Positions 23,852-33,869 of a DNA stretch of 64,000 nt are shown here, piece by piece. Made by a program: the position numbers and the translations under genes. Positions within the stretch are counted from its first letter, which is position 1. Each line of letters begins with the position of its first letter. The DNA is from Laccaria trichodermophora (Eukaryota; Basidiomycota; Agaricomycetes; Agaricales; Hydnangiaceae): contig JACTVC010000041.1 of the NCBI GenBank assembly GCA_018417955.1, positions 124,001-188,000 on the forward strand, in the 5' to 3' direction. A model generated the notes under the pieces. The model did no database searches and was not told the origin of the DNA. It was given only the letters and a program-made list of their open reading frames with translations.

Positions 23852-26339
23852 ATGGACCGACGCCTGTCCGTCAGCGACCTCGACGATCAAGATGAAAGCG
23901 TCCGCATCGCTGTGCGTGCTCTAGGCGACATGCGGAAGAATTCTCGCTCCGAAGGTGATATCTATTTTCATTATCGATGCCCTTATAGTGACTGAATGTG
24001 ATATGCAGCTTCTCGCACCCCCTCTTCACTCTCTGTAGCCTCCTCCTCCTCATCTCCTCGTCCTGCTTCCACACCGCCACCTCAATCCCCCCTGACACTC
24101 AATGCACAACCTAAAGCCAGTCCCACTTCTCCAGCGTTCGTCACCCGCATGTCTCACTTCCCGCTCGTTGGTTCCGCGCTACGTGTTTACGAGCAGGGAA
24201 AAGCATCATCTCGTGTGGTCAAGGTGGAGTCACATTCAATTTCCTCTAAACATCCGTTTGACATGTGATTCTGTTGGCAGTACGGCGCAGAGATGGTTGA
24301 GTCCAGCGTCAAAACGATATCCCGGCCAGTCATAGATCGCCTCCCTGTCAATGTGAACCAGCTGGATGAGTTTGCATGCAGGCAATTAGACCGAGTAAGT
24401 TTTGAACTTTTTTTTTACTTCCGCTTTTTTGGTCGACACGTGAAGCGGAATGCTCAAGACATTTCTTCAAAAACCGCAATTTCATGTATCACAACAAACG
24501 GGGAACCGAGACCAAAATGGCTCTCGTCTCTTTTCTTAATCCGTCCTTTGACCTACCATCATTTTTCATTACTGATCTCATTGCGATTAGCTGGACAAGT
24601 ACCGACGGCCTTCTACGGAGGAACCCTCTCCATCGTCGCCTACCTCACAAATGCCGGTTCTAGCCGAATCATCAACGTCCGAAGAGGAAAGAGGGCGGCT
24701 CAAACTGAAAACGAAGACTCTCGACGGGTCATTTGTGGATGATAGAGGTTTGAACGAAAGTTCAGAAGCAGATTCGAGTCCGGTCAGACGGAGAGGATGG
24801 AAGGAAGGAGGTGAAAGAGGCGTGTCAAGCTGGTTAGAAAGTAAGTCACACTCATTGTTATGCTCGCCACCTCAATTTTGAGACCGATTATCTTCTTAAC
24901 AGCCACAAGTCCCTATACAGCTGAAGCGCCCGCAAGTGGCTCACGTTCCTCAACACCCACACAAAACGGCGATGAAGCACGCCCACATCAAGCAACCAGC
25001 TCTAACACACAACCCGAGACGCAAGTCGCACAACGTAGTCGATGGCAAGCCGTTCTGCTTGAAGCCGGGGGGCTTAGCGCTGCACTCAGCGAGGAGAGCA
25101 TGCGACGATTGAAGTACTGTTTACAATGGCTACAGGTGAGTTCAACCATCATCAGTCATCCAATTTGCTAATGCCGACATCAGTATGCCACTGCGCACAT
25201 CGATGCCCAAATATTGATACTGAGGGATTTCACCGCCGCCTTGCAACCATTCCCCGACAGGTCTTCGCAACGAAGACCAAACCCCATATCAGAGGAGCAT
25301 ATGCGCAAACTAACTGTCGTCCGTCGAGATATCGTGCATACCATCCGACAAGTTGTAGACGTCGTTAGTCAATACGCTGGCACTGCCCTACCTGAGCCAG
25401 CGAGGAATCGAGTACGAGGTTTCATCCTGAAACTTCCGCAAAGGTGGGCGAGTAAGGCAGCAGCTGTTGCCCCAAACGCCGTTAATGTGGTGGGAGAGCG
25501 CGAAACGGTTGCCGCCGCTTCAGGTTCAGGTGCTGTGAGGCGAGGCGCAAATCGGCGAGCTGCCCATCGAGAACGCGGAACGGGAGGGCCGGAGTCTGGG
25601 CAGAAGTCGGGTCCTCCATCCAGAGCAGCATCCCCACACTCGTCACCCCGTCTGGCGCGAGCTCCGTTGAACAGACATGGGGAAACACCAGAGACTGGGG
25701 GTGGAGCAGACGCTGGAGCTGTGTCGCATGGAGCTGCGTTGGTTGCTGCTCAGCGAATACTCACCCTTGCCACCGAGAGTTTGGATATGATGAGAGGGGT
25801 GACTGGAGTTGTTAAAGACAGTCTTGATCGTGCTGATGCGTGCGTCGTTCTTCTCTGATCTTTGGATGTTTCTGACTTCCACTCGCAGATGGGTTGGCCG
25901 GCTTCGTACCGTCGGAATCCAGCGTGGAGTTCAAGAAGGCGAGGATACCGAAGGCTACGAATTCGAGTTTGGCCATCACCGTCGAACGGACAGCTCTCAG
26001 TACGATGATCAAGATCTGCCATCGCCATTCTTCTCTAGCTCATCGACTGCTTGGGGATCGAGCATCCCTTCTACTCCTGGGGGCGGACCATATAATGCAC
26101 CTAGCCCTGGTGCTATTCCGATTGGTGCGATGTCAATCGGATCGCGGTATAACACCCCGAAAAGCGTTGTGGTTGGGCTTCCTGACGAGGACAGGGACGA
26201 CATGACAGTCGAGACCCTAATTTCGAAACGCACAGACTCTGATGTTTGGAAAGCGGGTGATATCAAGGTGGCTGGCATTGATACTGCCAGCGATGAAGAT
26301 AGGGAGCATGGAAGCCAAAAGATGGACGTTGACGTGTAA
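23852..26339 (+). CDS. OPI1: OPI1-family transcriptional regulator of phospholipid/inositol genes
   Basis: In yeast Opi1 represses UASino genes and is held at the ER by phosphatidic acid. Recognised from the N-terminal block 'MDRRLSVSDLDDQDESVRIA' followed by VRALGDMRK, then 'HFPLVGSALRVYEQGKASS', and after an intron 'YGAEMVESSVKTISRPVIDR' with 'LPVNVNQLDEFACRQLDR'. The middle exon gives 'RSRWQAVLLEAGGLSAALSE' and 'MRRLKYCLQWLQYATAHID', the conserved Opi1 core. A long Ser/Pro/Gly-rich C-terminus ends EHGSQKMDVDV, stop TAA 26337-26339. At about 600 residues it is longer than yeast Opi1 (404). Six or so short introns. A classical leucine zipper was not seen. Confidence 0.85.
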
Positions 26340-26916
26340 CGCGTTGACGTCGAGCTTTGGTGTGTCCTTCTCTTCACTATTCTCTCCCATTCTCTTTCTC
26401 TTTTCTTTTCCCCATTCCTATCATCTTCCTCGAACATCTATCTGCTCTGCGTCTCATACACCTTCCTTTATTCCTCTATGCATGTTACCTACGCCCGCCA
26501 GCCACGCTCTTTATTTATAACACTCTAGCATAAAAAGGGACTCACTCAAGCTATCGTTCCTCTGTCTCCTTCCCTCTATCTTTTTCCTTTCCTCGTGTTG
26601 TGCATACCCCTCTCTCCATCTTGTACTATATAAAATATTGTATTCAGCCAGATACTTATCGGGTTCTTCTGTCTTTTATCGGTGGCTGGCTCTACTAGTA
26701 CTAATGGAACTTTTCTCTCATATGAAAGCCCGTTTTTGGATGTCCCTCGTTTGGGTTGTCTTCTGCTTTCGTCACTTGTTCTTCTCCAACAGTCTGGCAA
26801 TTCCTTTGTCAACGCTTGATAAATCATCGAAATATACACAATCTGGTAGTACAGTTACAAAACAATACTGGATAATGGCGTGGCATAAGGTTATGATCGA
26901 GGTTTGCGGAACCCAT
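26340..26916. other. OPI1 3' flank and duplicated segment s1
   Basis: Pyrimidine-rich downstream region of OPI1 (26350-26600). Within it, about 26650-26820 is a diverged duplicate of 33150-33290; both share 'CTTCTGCTTTCGTCA' and 'GGCTGGCTCTACTA'-like blocks in the same orientation. No gene. Confidence 0.55.
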
Positions 26917-28074
26917 TCACCGCCTACGATGATACGACGGATGAGAATTTGACGCCTGAGGATACGACGCATGAGCATACGACGGATGAGCATACGATGG
27001 ATGAGGATTCGACGCATGAGAATACGACGCGTGAGGATTCGACGCGTGACCATAAGGAGCTCCGGATGGGGGAGGGGGGTACGAAGAATTGGCATGGGCC
27101 GAGGGATGATTGGCGTATTGAGGTGTGTGATGGACAGGGAAGGGAGCGGAGCGTGGGACCTCGTTGGAGGTTAGAGGTCGAGGAGCTTCGTAGCCCGTAG
27201 TGTGGTAAGACCTTTGATAGCCAGTATCCTGGGTCGGAGCATAGATGATGTATCTCGGATCCCTGGCGTGTGTATCAGGGCCGCCATCGCTTGATGCGAT
27301 GCTTGGGGTACCGTCTGCAAATTCCTATGATGAGGATGGCAAATATTCTCCGCAGGCGTTATCTTCACTAACCGTTATAAGCGCGCTCATCGTGTGGCGA
27401 AGAAGAGCGACGTCTATGAGGTTCCTGGATGCGCATTACCTTTCTTCAGAGAACGCGGGAGCGAACTTGAACATGAACGGAACATACAGACGTGTTATAC
27501 CCAGTGTCTGAGGCTCGGTCCCCTACGCGATCTCCGAGGAAGTGCCCCTTATAGTGCATTTGCCCATGAACCACTCCTATAAAGTGACAGATTTATTGAG
27601 TGACTGGCCTTCCGGGTGAGAAGAGAGGGGAAGGTACCGGTACTGGTATTTCTAATATTGTTGACGTCATTCCCTACGTGGGTGTGTGAGGAGCCTACGC
27701 ATATATCAGCATATAATTCGAATGTTCAAGTGACGAAGAAGACGGACTACTAGTGTCGTAGGTGCCCCCGTGATGCATCTGCCCATTGACCGTTCCTAAA
27801 ATCACCTTTCAGTCACCCTTGTATATTGAAAAGAAATGTGCTAGATACCTTCATTTGTTATGTTATTGATATTGCCCCCTTGGTAGTAGTCGGTGTTGGC
27901 TATAAGTCAGTATGCTCGGATTTCCGGACGACATGTCATCAGAGGAAGGCACATACCGCTGCCGCTATGGTGGTTGGTGACATGGGTGCTACTATCATGT
28001 GTCGTCATGTTGCCAGATACGTCGTTGAAAGTTCCGCCTGAAATCGTAACACCTCTGGTTTTTGAACGGGGCAT
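26917..28074 (-). CDS. unknown intron-rich protein A with 'TISGGTFNDVSGN' N-terminus and pentapeptide-repeat tail
   Basis: Function unknown. ATG 28074 starts MPRSKTRGVTISGGTFNDVSGN, an N-terminal pattern common to many agaric hypothetical proteins. Short exons of about 50 nt follow ('ANTDYYQGGNINNITNEG'). The last exon is long and Pro/Tyr/Ser-rich ('DGTPSIASSDGGPDTHARD', 'YANHPSAHANSSYPPPP') and ends with eight five-residue units of the type ASNPH, ASYSH, PSYAH, then HRRR and stop TGA 26917-26919. Middle exon boundaries are uncertain. Paralogues are at 29139-30150 (broken) and 31344-32640. No membrane segment seen. Confidence 0.55.
26925..27055 (-). repeat. 15-bp coding minisatellite in gene A
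   Basis: About eight tandem 15-bp units related to CATGCGTCGTATCCT (minus strand) encode the (A/P)S(N/Y)xH pentapeptides. The paralogues B and C lack this array, so it expanded after duplication. Confidence 0.8.
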
Positions 28075-29138
28075 AAAGGGGAGCTGCACACAAGGTACTA
28101 CCTTCGTTTACAGAAGGGATTGACGGGTTGATAAAGGGGACAAGAAGCGCCAACAATCATCTATCATTGCCAAAACGAAAATCAAACGCGCTTAGATTGT
28201 TATCGACGGGAGTCAGCGTTAAAGTTGTTGAGCTATGACGGCACCGTAAGCAAACTACTTTCTTTGATCTCAACAACTTTTACCTTCAAGAGCTTGAAAG
28301 GAACATGGTGGTTGTGCATGCGACTTGGGTCTCCTGCCAGTGACTCGGAAACGGAGTTATTGTACTTGGCCTCGCAGTACTCTTTGAGTTCTGCGGACAC
28401 AAGCGCCATGCTCAGATTGACGATCCCCCGTTATTCGGCGTTTTCAATAACGCACTCCGCATTGACTCCGCCGATCATTGTTTCGAGGTTCATGAAGGCA
28501 GTGCCGGGAAGATTGGCCCGGCAGAACTGCATTAGGTTTTCTCTCTTTTTTCCCCCCGATAATTTATCTAGGAAATGAAAGTGACGGAGGTAGAAGAAAT
28601 ACCGCGTTTCCTATAATTGTGGGTTTAATCTTTATCAGGCGAAGGTTGGGCGAAGGAATGAAAAGGATTGACACCTACAACTTGCTGGAGACAGGCCAGA
28701 CTGAACTTCCGACAATTGGGGAAAAGGCTATGCCTGTCAAAGGTCTCAACTTATCGTAGCTTATCGTCCAGTGTAGTATCGCGCGTGACGACCGCAGGGT
28801 CTAAAATTGACAACTAGAGAATTTGCGTGGCAGCTTCAAAGTTCAAACGTTCAAGTTGCGTACGCAAAGGTCTACGTGGTTGGTCATATCACGTGTTGTA
28901 GAAAATCACCGAAATATAAATTACAGCAAAATGTGTTTTCTTTCAGCTCAACCTTTACCACCCCTTTGGTGGTTCTGAGTTCATGATTCGACCTACCGCG
29001 CGGCAACAAAGGTACCCACATGTCGTACCGAGAAGATAGGAAATTGCGGAGGTAGCCTCTGGCCGCCACCGTCAGTCTGATAAACGGCGCATACTAATGA
29101 CCAGGTCATTACCTAAGTTTGCGAAACGCGTTCATGTC
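28075..29138. other. upstream region of gene A with a possible 50-codon minus-strand frame
   Basis: On the minus strand an ATG near 28410 opens MALVSAELKEYCEAKYNN and reaches a good donor (CTTGAAG|GTAAAAG near 28283). After a ~50-nt intron the next exon reads LNNFNADSRR and stops. Related sequence occurs upstream of B (near 30240-30300, 'QFNNFSAGVIDNNMSA') and of C (31199-31256), so it belongs to the duplicated block. Whether it is translated is unknown. The remainder shows nothing. Confidence 0.35.
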
Positions 29139-30150
29139 CTATAAGCATACGAGGAAGGAGCACCAGGAGCCTTGACCGGGAGACGGGGGGTACGAAGAAT
29201 TAGGATAGGCCGTGGGATGATTGGCGTAGGTAGAAGGAGCACCGTAGGAAGGTGTGTAAGGAGTAGACAAGGGGTACGGAGCATGGGAGTTCATCTGAGG
29301 TTGAGGAGCATAACGCGGGTAAAGAGCGGGGGATCCGTGGCCCATAGGGTAAGAACTTTGAGAGCTAGCATTCTGGGGTTGACCATACGTGCTGGATTTC
29401 GGAGCCTCGCAGTATGGATTAGGGCCGTCATCGGTGGAGGCATATACTGAGTAATTACATGTATTTTCCGTGCGCGGTGCCTTCGTTGAGAATTATCCTC
29501 TCTGTATTGTGTGACATGTGACGAAGAGGAGCGATGTCTATGAGGTTCCTGAATACGCAGTCCTCTTTTTCAGAGAACGTGGAAGAGAAGAACATGAACA
29601 GAACATACAGACGTGTTATACCTACTGTCTTCCCGCTCCCCTACGCGATCTCCGCGGAAGTGCCCTCCGTAGTGCATTTGCCCATTAACCACTCCTATGG
29701 AGCCACGGATTTTATTGAGTGATTGTTCTTCCGGGTGAGAACCGACGGGAAGGTACCTTTATTTTTAATATTGTTGACGCTACCCCCTGCGTACGTGTGT
29801 GAGGAGCCTATGTATATATCAGCGTATGTAACTCGAATGTTTCAAGTGACTCAGACCATCGTAGGTGCCCCCGTGATGCATTTGCCCATTGACCGTCCCT
29901 ACAATATCTTTCAGTCAGCCTTGTGCATACTGAATATAAATGTATATACCCTCATTTATGATGTTATTTTCATTGCCCCCTTGGTAGTAATTTGTGTTGG
30001 CTATAAGTGAGTATGCTCAGATTTCGCGACAGCCTGACATCAGAGGGAGGCACATACTGCTGACACGCTGGTGATAGTCGTATGCTGCCATGTCACCAGC
30101 TACGACGTTGCCGAAATCGTAATGCCTCTGGCTTTTGAAAGGCAGGCTTG
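29139..30150 (-). pseudogene. paralogue B of the Pro/Tyr-tail family, N-terminus broken
   Basis: The last exon is intact and homologous to genes A and C: 'DDGPNPYCEAPKSSTYGQP', 'MNSHAPYPLSTPYTPSYGAP', 'YANHPTAYPNSSYPPSP', stop TAG at 29139-29141. The region matching the start of gene A (about 30150) has lost the ATG (CTGCC where gene A has ATGCC), and a deletion shifts the frame in the 'ISGGTFNDVSGN' segment. The product is therefore probably not made, or a new 5' exon has been recruited. Confidence 0.55.
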
Positions 30151-31343
30151 TGTATGACGTGTGTATGTAGCTTACAGGAGGGATTGACGACGACAAGTGC
30201 CAACCATCATTAATTCATTTCCAACACCGTGAGGAAATCAAGAGCATCAGACGCGCTCATATTGTTATCGATGACGCCAGCGCTGAAGTTGTTGAACTGT
30301 GAGTACATAGGGGCCCGGCCCGGGGCGACTGGCATGCTATCACGTGCCTGGTTTTGCAAGTCACCTGGTTTTGCCCCAATTTTGCCCCACAGAAAATACG
30401 ATCCATACTCTGAAAAAAACATTTGAGGGAGTCTATATCTCTGTCTCAAGTGCGGCCGTATTTTTTTTATTTGAAGAAATCGGATGGTAACATGCCACAG
30501 GCTGCAGTACATACCACAAACATACCAAAATCTTGCCAAAATCTTGCCAAAATCCCGCACTTTCAAGTTCCTCACCATGCTGTCTTATGCTCATCCCAAC
30601 GGAAAGCTCTCATTTTTTAAAGGATCAAGCTAGAGACATATAGTAAACATTTCTTAAATTTTGAAGTGATAAACAGAACCGAAAAGGCGACAGTCAAGCG
30701 TGACAAGCACTTCAAACTCCGACGGTAACAACGACACACCGTGACTCAACTTGGTCCACGTGCTCTAGCGACTGAGTATAAGCCAGGTTCGAGTTCTAAT
30801 TGCTCCATATCTTGCAGTGTGTTTACCGTTTTAGACAGGTTGCCACTGTGCAAGCTGTACTATCATTGTAAAATTTTGCACGGTTGTGCACAGTTGTGCA
30901 CGGCAGTTGCATAGCCGTGCATGGTCATGCACAGTAAATTTCCGTGCCATGCATTGCACGATAAGTCGGTCAAATCCATATCATCTCTTCGCTTGAAAAA
31001 AAATTAAACCTCCGTTTGTAGGAAGCGTTGTATTTTTTTACCTTCTCAATTTCATTTGGGGGGGAAAGCTTCGAGAAAAAACAGAAAATTCGCTGTATTC
31101 CGGGGCCAATTCATCCGGCACTGCCTTCTCGTACCTCGAAATAGATGACATGCTCTGCATGTCATCATTTTGGGAGTTAGAAATGCCGAAATGACAAGGG
31201 CTCGTCAATCAGAGCATGCTGCACTTGTGTCCAGAGTACTCAAGGAGTACTAGTACTCCAAGAAATGATTGTCAGCGCCTCTCGTCCCCTTTATTAACCC
31301 GTCAATCTCTCCCAACTACACACATCGTACACACACCCCCTTC
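30151..31343. other. intergenic region with GTGCAC-rich palindrome cluster
   Basis: Separates B (-) from C (+). At about 30875-30962 there is a cluster of GTGCAC/TGCAC words, including the near-perfect palindrome GTGCATGGTCATGCAC. Positions 31199-31256 match sequence upstream of gene A. No gene supported. Confidence 0.45.
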
Positions 31344-32640
31344 ATGCCCTCTTCAAGAGGCACAGGCCTTACGATTTCGGGCGCAACTTTCAACGAGGTA
31401 TCCAGTGGCAACGTGCATGTCGCCAACTACCATCACGGCAGCGGTATGTGACTCCCTCTAATGTCAGGTCGTCGCAAAATCTGAGCACACTCACTTATAG
31501 CCAACCCTAACTACTACGAAGGGGGCAATGTTTATAAACTAACAAATAACGGTATCTACATTCTTATTCAGCATGCTCTACGATGACTGGAAGGAAATGT
31601 AGGAATGGTCAGAGGGCAAATGTATCACGGGGGCATGCATGACCCCAATTATCTCAAGGAATGTCCAGGTACGTCAAATTCCTTTTCGTCGAAGTGCACC
31701 CCTCATCCGCAGTTCTCTCAGGTGTTGAGTACGCTTTCTGTAACGACGAGAGTTTCGAAAGAGAACCGTGAGACGCGGTTTCCCCTGGTGACTGAAAGTA
31801 TGAATTGACATCCAGTAGCTGCAGCAACAACTACAAGGGTTTGAGGTCTGAGAAGGCAAGGAACTATGACAGTACGTGTCTGTTGCCGCTTGAAATATTC
31901 GAGTCATGTATGTTAATATATGCATAGGTCCCTCGAACAACTACGTAAGGAGTAACGTTAGCCATATTGAAAATAATGGTACCTCTCCCTCGGTTCTCAG
32001 CCAGAAGAGCCATGACTCAATAGATTCGTAACTTCATAGGAGTGGTGAATGGTCAAATGTTCTACGCAGGGGACTACGGCGGCGATCCCGTAGGGGAGCG
32101 AGCAGACACAAACATGTCTGTACGTCTCGTCCATGTTCTTCTATATCGCGTTCTCTAAAGAAAGGTATTGCGTATTCAGAAATTTCATAGACGTCTCATA
32201 GGCCACTCACCTACTAATTGCCATTCTTCTTCTGCACAAGCCACACAATTCAAGGAGCTTGGTGGGAATGCCTATAAGTTTGGTCAGCCTTGAAGACAGC
32301 ACACACGAAAAATATATGCAATTACTCACCATATAAATTTGCAGACCCGGGCCGTCCTTCAAGCGTCGCATCAAGCAATGACGACCTTGATCCATACTCC
32401 AGATCTCCGAAATTCAGCATTTATGGTCCACCTCAAAGTTCATACCATACGGGCTACGGAGGTTCTGAACCTCCACGGAGTTCCTACGACCTCCCACGCA
32501 TCCCTATTTCTCCGGCAAACGATCCTCCTCCACCTTACGCCAACTATCCCTCGGCCCATTCGGGTTCTTCGTACCCAGCCAACGCCACTGCGCCGTATGA
32601 TTATAAATATGCCATGAATGTGTTCCGCAAACTTAAATAA
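31344..32640 (+). CDS. unknown intron-rich protein C with 'LTISGATFNEVSSGN' N-terminus and Pro/Tyr-rich tail
   Basis: Paralogue of A and B on the opposite strand. ATG 31344 opens 'MPSSRGTGLTISGATFNEVS'. Microexons follow: 'ANPNYYEGGNVYKLTNN', 'MVRGQMYHGGMHDPNYLKE', 'SPSNNYVRSNVSHIENN'. The long last exon from about 32345 reads 'DPGRPSSVASSNDDLDPYSR', 'RIPISPANDPPPPYANYPSA', ending MNVFRKLK, stop TAA 32638-32640. At least seven introns of about 45-70 nt are needed. One joint (near 31670/31815) does not keep frame with the most obvious sites, so the model is incomplete or the gene is mildly damaged. Function unknown. Confidence 0.5.
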
Positions 32641-33869
32641 TGGCCAGGTTATTGTTATGACATCCACTGTTTTGTGACTATCGTTTTGTAATTGTATCAC
32701 CCAGGCTTGCAGATTTTGATGACTTACCAAGCGTAAATGAGGAAAAAAGTATCGGACGGATGGTGGCGGTCAAGAGTGGCAGCGCAGTTTGACAGCTAAT
32801 TTTCAAGGAGGCATCAAAGGGAATTTCGGAAAGAGCATTGCACAACCAGACATCCAAGGAGCGTAAAGATGGGCTGACAATTATGCACTACGGTTGTAAA
32901 GGAGGGACATTGAAATTCACAATGAAAGCTATCAGCCTACCACGAACACCAGACCGCGTTCAAGCCATCTAGGAATTGTCAAAAGGTCGCTTCGAAGGAA
33001 CTTCGATTAAAAGAGCGGGAGAGTCTCGAGATTGTGCAATTGCATCCGGGTCCGAGTCCCACGGGTTCGAGCCTGTCCTCTCCACTGCTTCACAATATTG
33101 CTATCAAGTTGCTATTACTTGAACGGGCACTCGGTTCGTATGACAGGTTATGTACTTATCGATGACTGGCTCTACTAATGGAACCCCAAGCTCAAGTTCT
33201 CATGTGAAACCCCGTTTTCGGTCGTCCCTCATTTGAATTGGGTTCTCTTCTGCTTTCGTCAATTGTTTTTGTTTTCCGACAGGCCGGAAGCGAGGTTTTG
33301 GCGCCTGCTTTTTCTAATGAATCTGGATCAGGTTTGCCAAATGACTCTTCTTCCCATTGTCTTGGCTGATAAGTACTTTTGACGAACAGCCAACGAACAG
33401 CATCGGAGTTGCATCAGAGTAGACTTTGCGATGGGCGAGTACTTGCTACCAGCACATTGCCGATGACTGGGTTCCCTTGAAATCTCCTAAACATCATCGT
33501 ATATTTGCCCGCAGCCGCCGACAAAACCAGTCAGAGCAAAGTCAGAAACCTCGGGATCAGTTGATCGTTTGCTCCGTTCCAATAGGACAATTGCGTCAGG
33601 TCCATCACAAACTTAAAGTAACGTGGGTCCCACGGCTACCTCCAACTCCTCCACAATATTGTGGCTACATGAACCGACGCTCGGTTCGTATAATGTGTCG
33701 CCTCTCGGCGCTTTTCCCCAACCCGCTCGGTCTTGACTCAGGCTACGTACGATTTGCACAGCACAGCACCGCAGAAGTCAGGAGTGTAAAAAGCTGGAAC
33801 GGGGACGCAGCACACAGCTTGTAAACCAACCCTTAGACCTTAACGACTTTTCGTATCGATCGTGGGCCA
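32641..33869. other. intergenic region with tRNA-like sequence and duplicated segment s2
   Basis: Contains the tRNA-like stretch listed separately, the segment 33150-33290 duplicated at 26650-26820, and a short internal duplication ('CACAATATTG' followed by 'CTCGGTTCGTAT') at about 33091-33145 and 33651-33692. No gene seen. Confidence 0.45.
33018..33084 (+). ncRNA. tRNA-like sequence (degenerate or tRNA-derived)
   Basis: Ends GGAGAG and CTCTCC could pair as an acceptor stem. ACGGG-TTCGAGC-CCTGT forms a perfect T-arm with a 7-nt loop, and GGTTCGAGCC matches a pol III box B. The 67-nt length and lack of a convincing D-arm and anticodon arm argue against a working tRNA; a second box-B-like GGTCCGAGTCC just upstream suggests a rearranged relic. 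Confidence 0.3.

Noticed and set aside
33018..33084. Functional tRNA gene
   Set aside because: Good T-arm and box B but too short, with no convincing D-arm or anticodon arm; kept only as a low-confidence tRNA-like feature.
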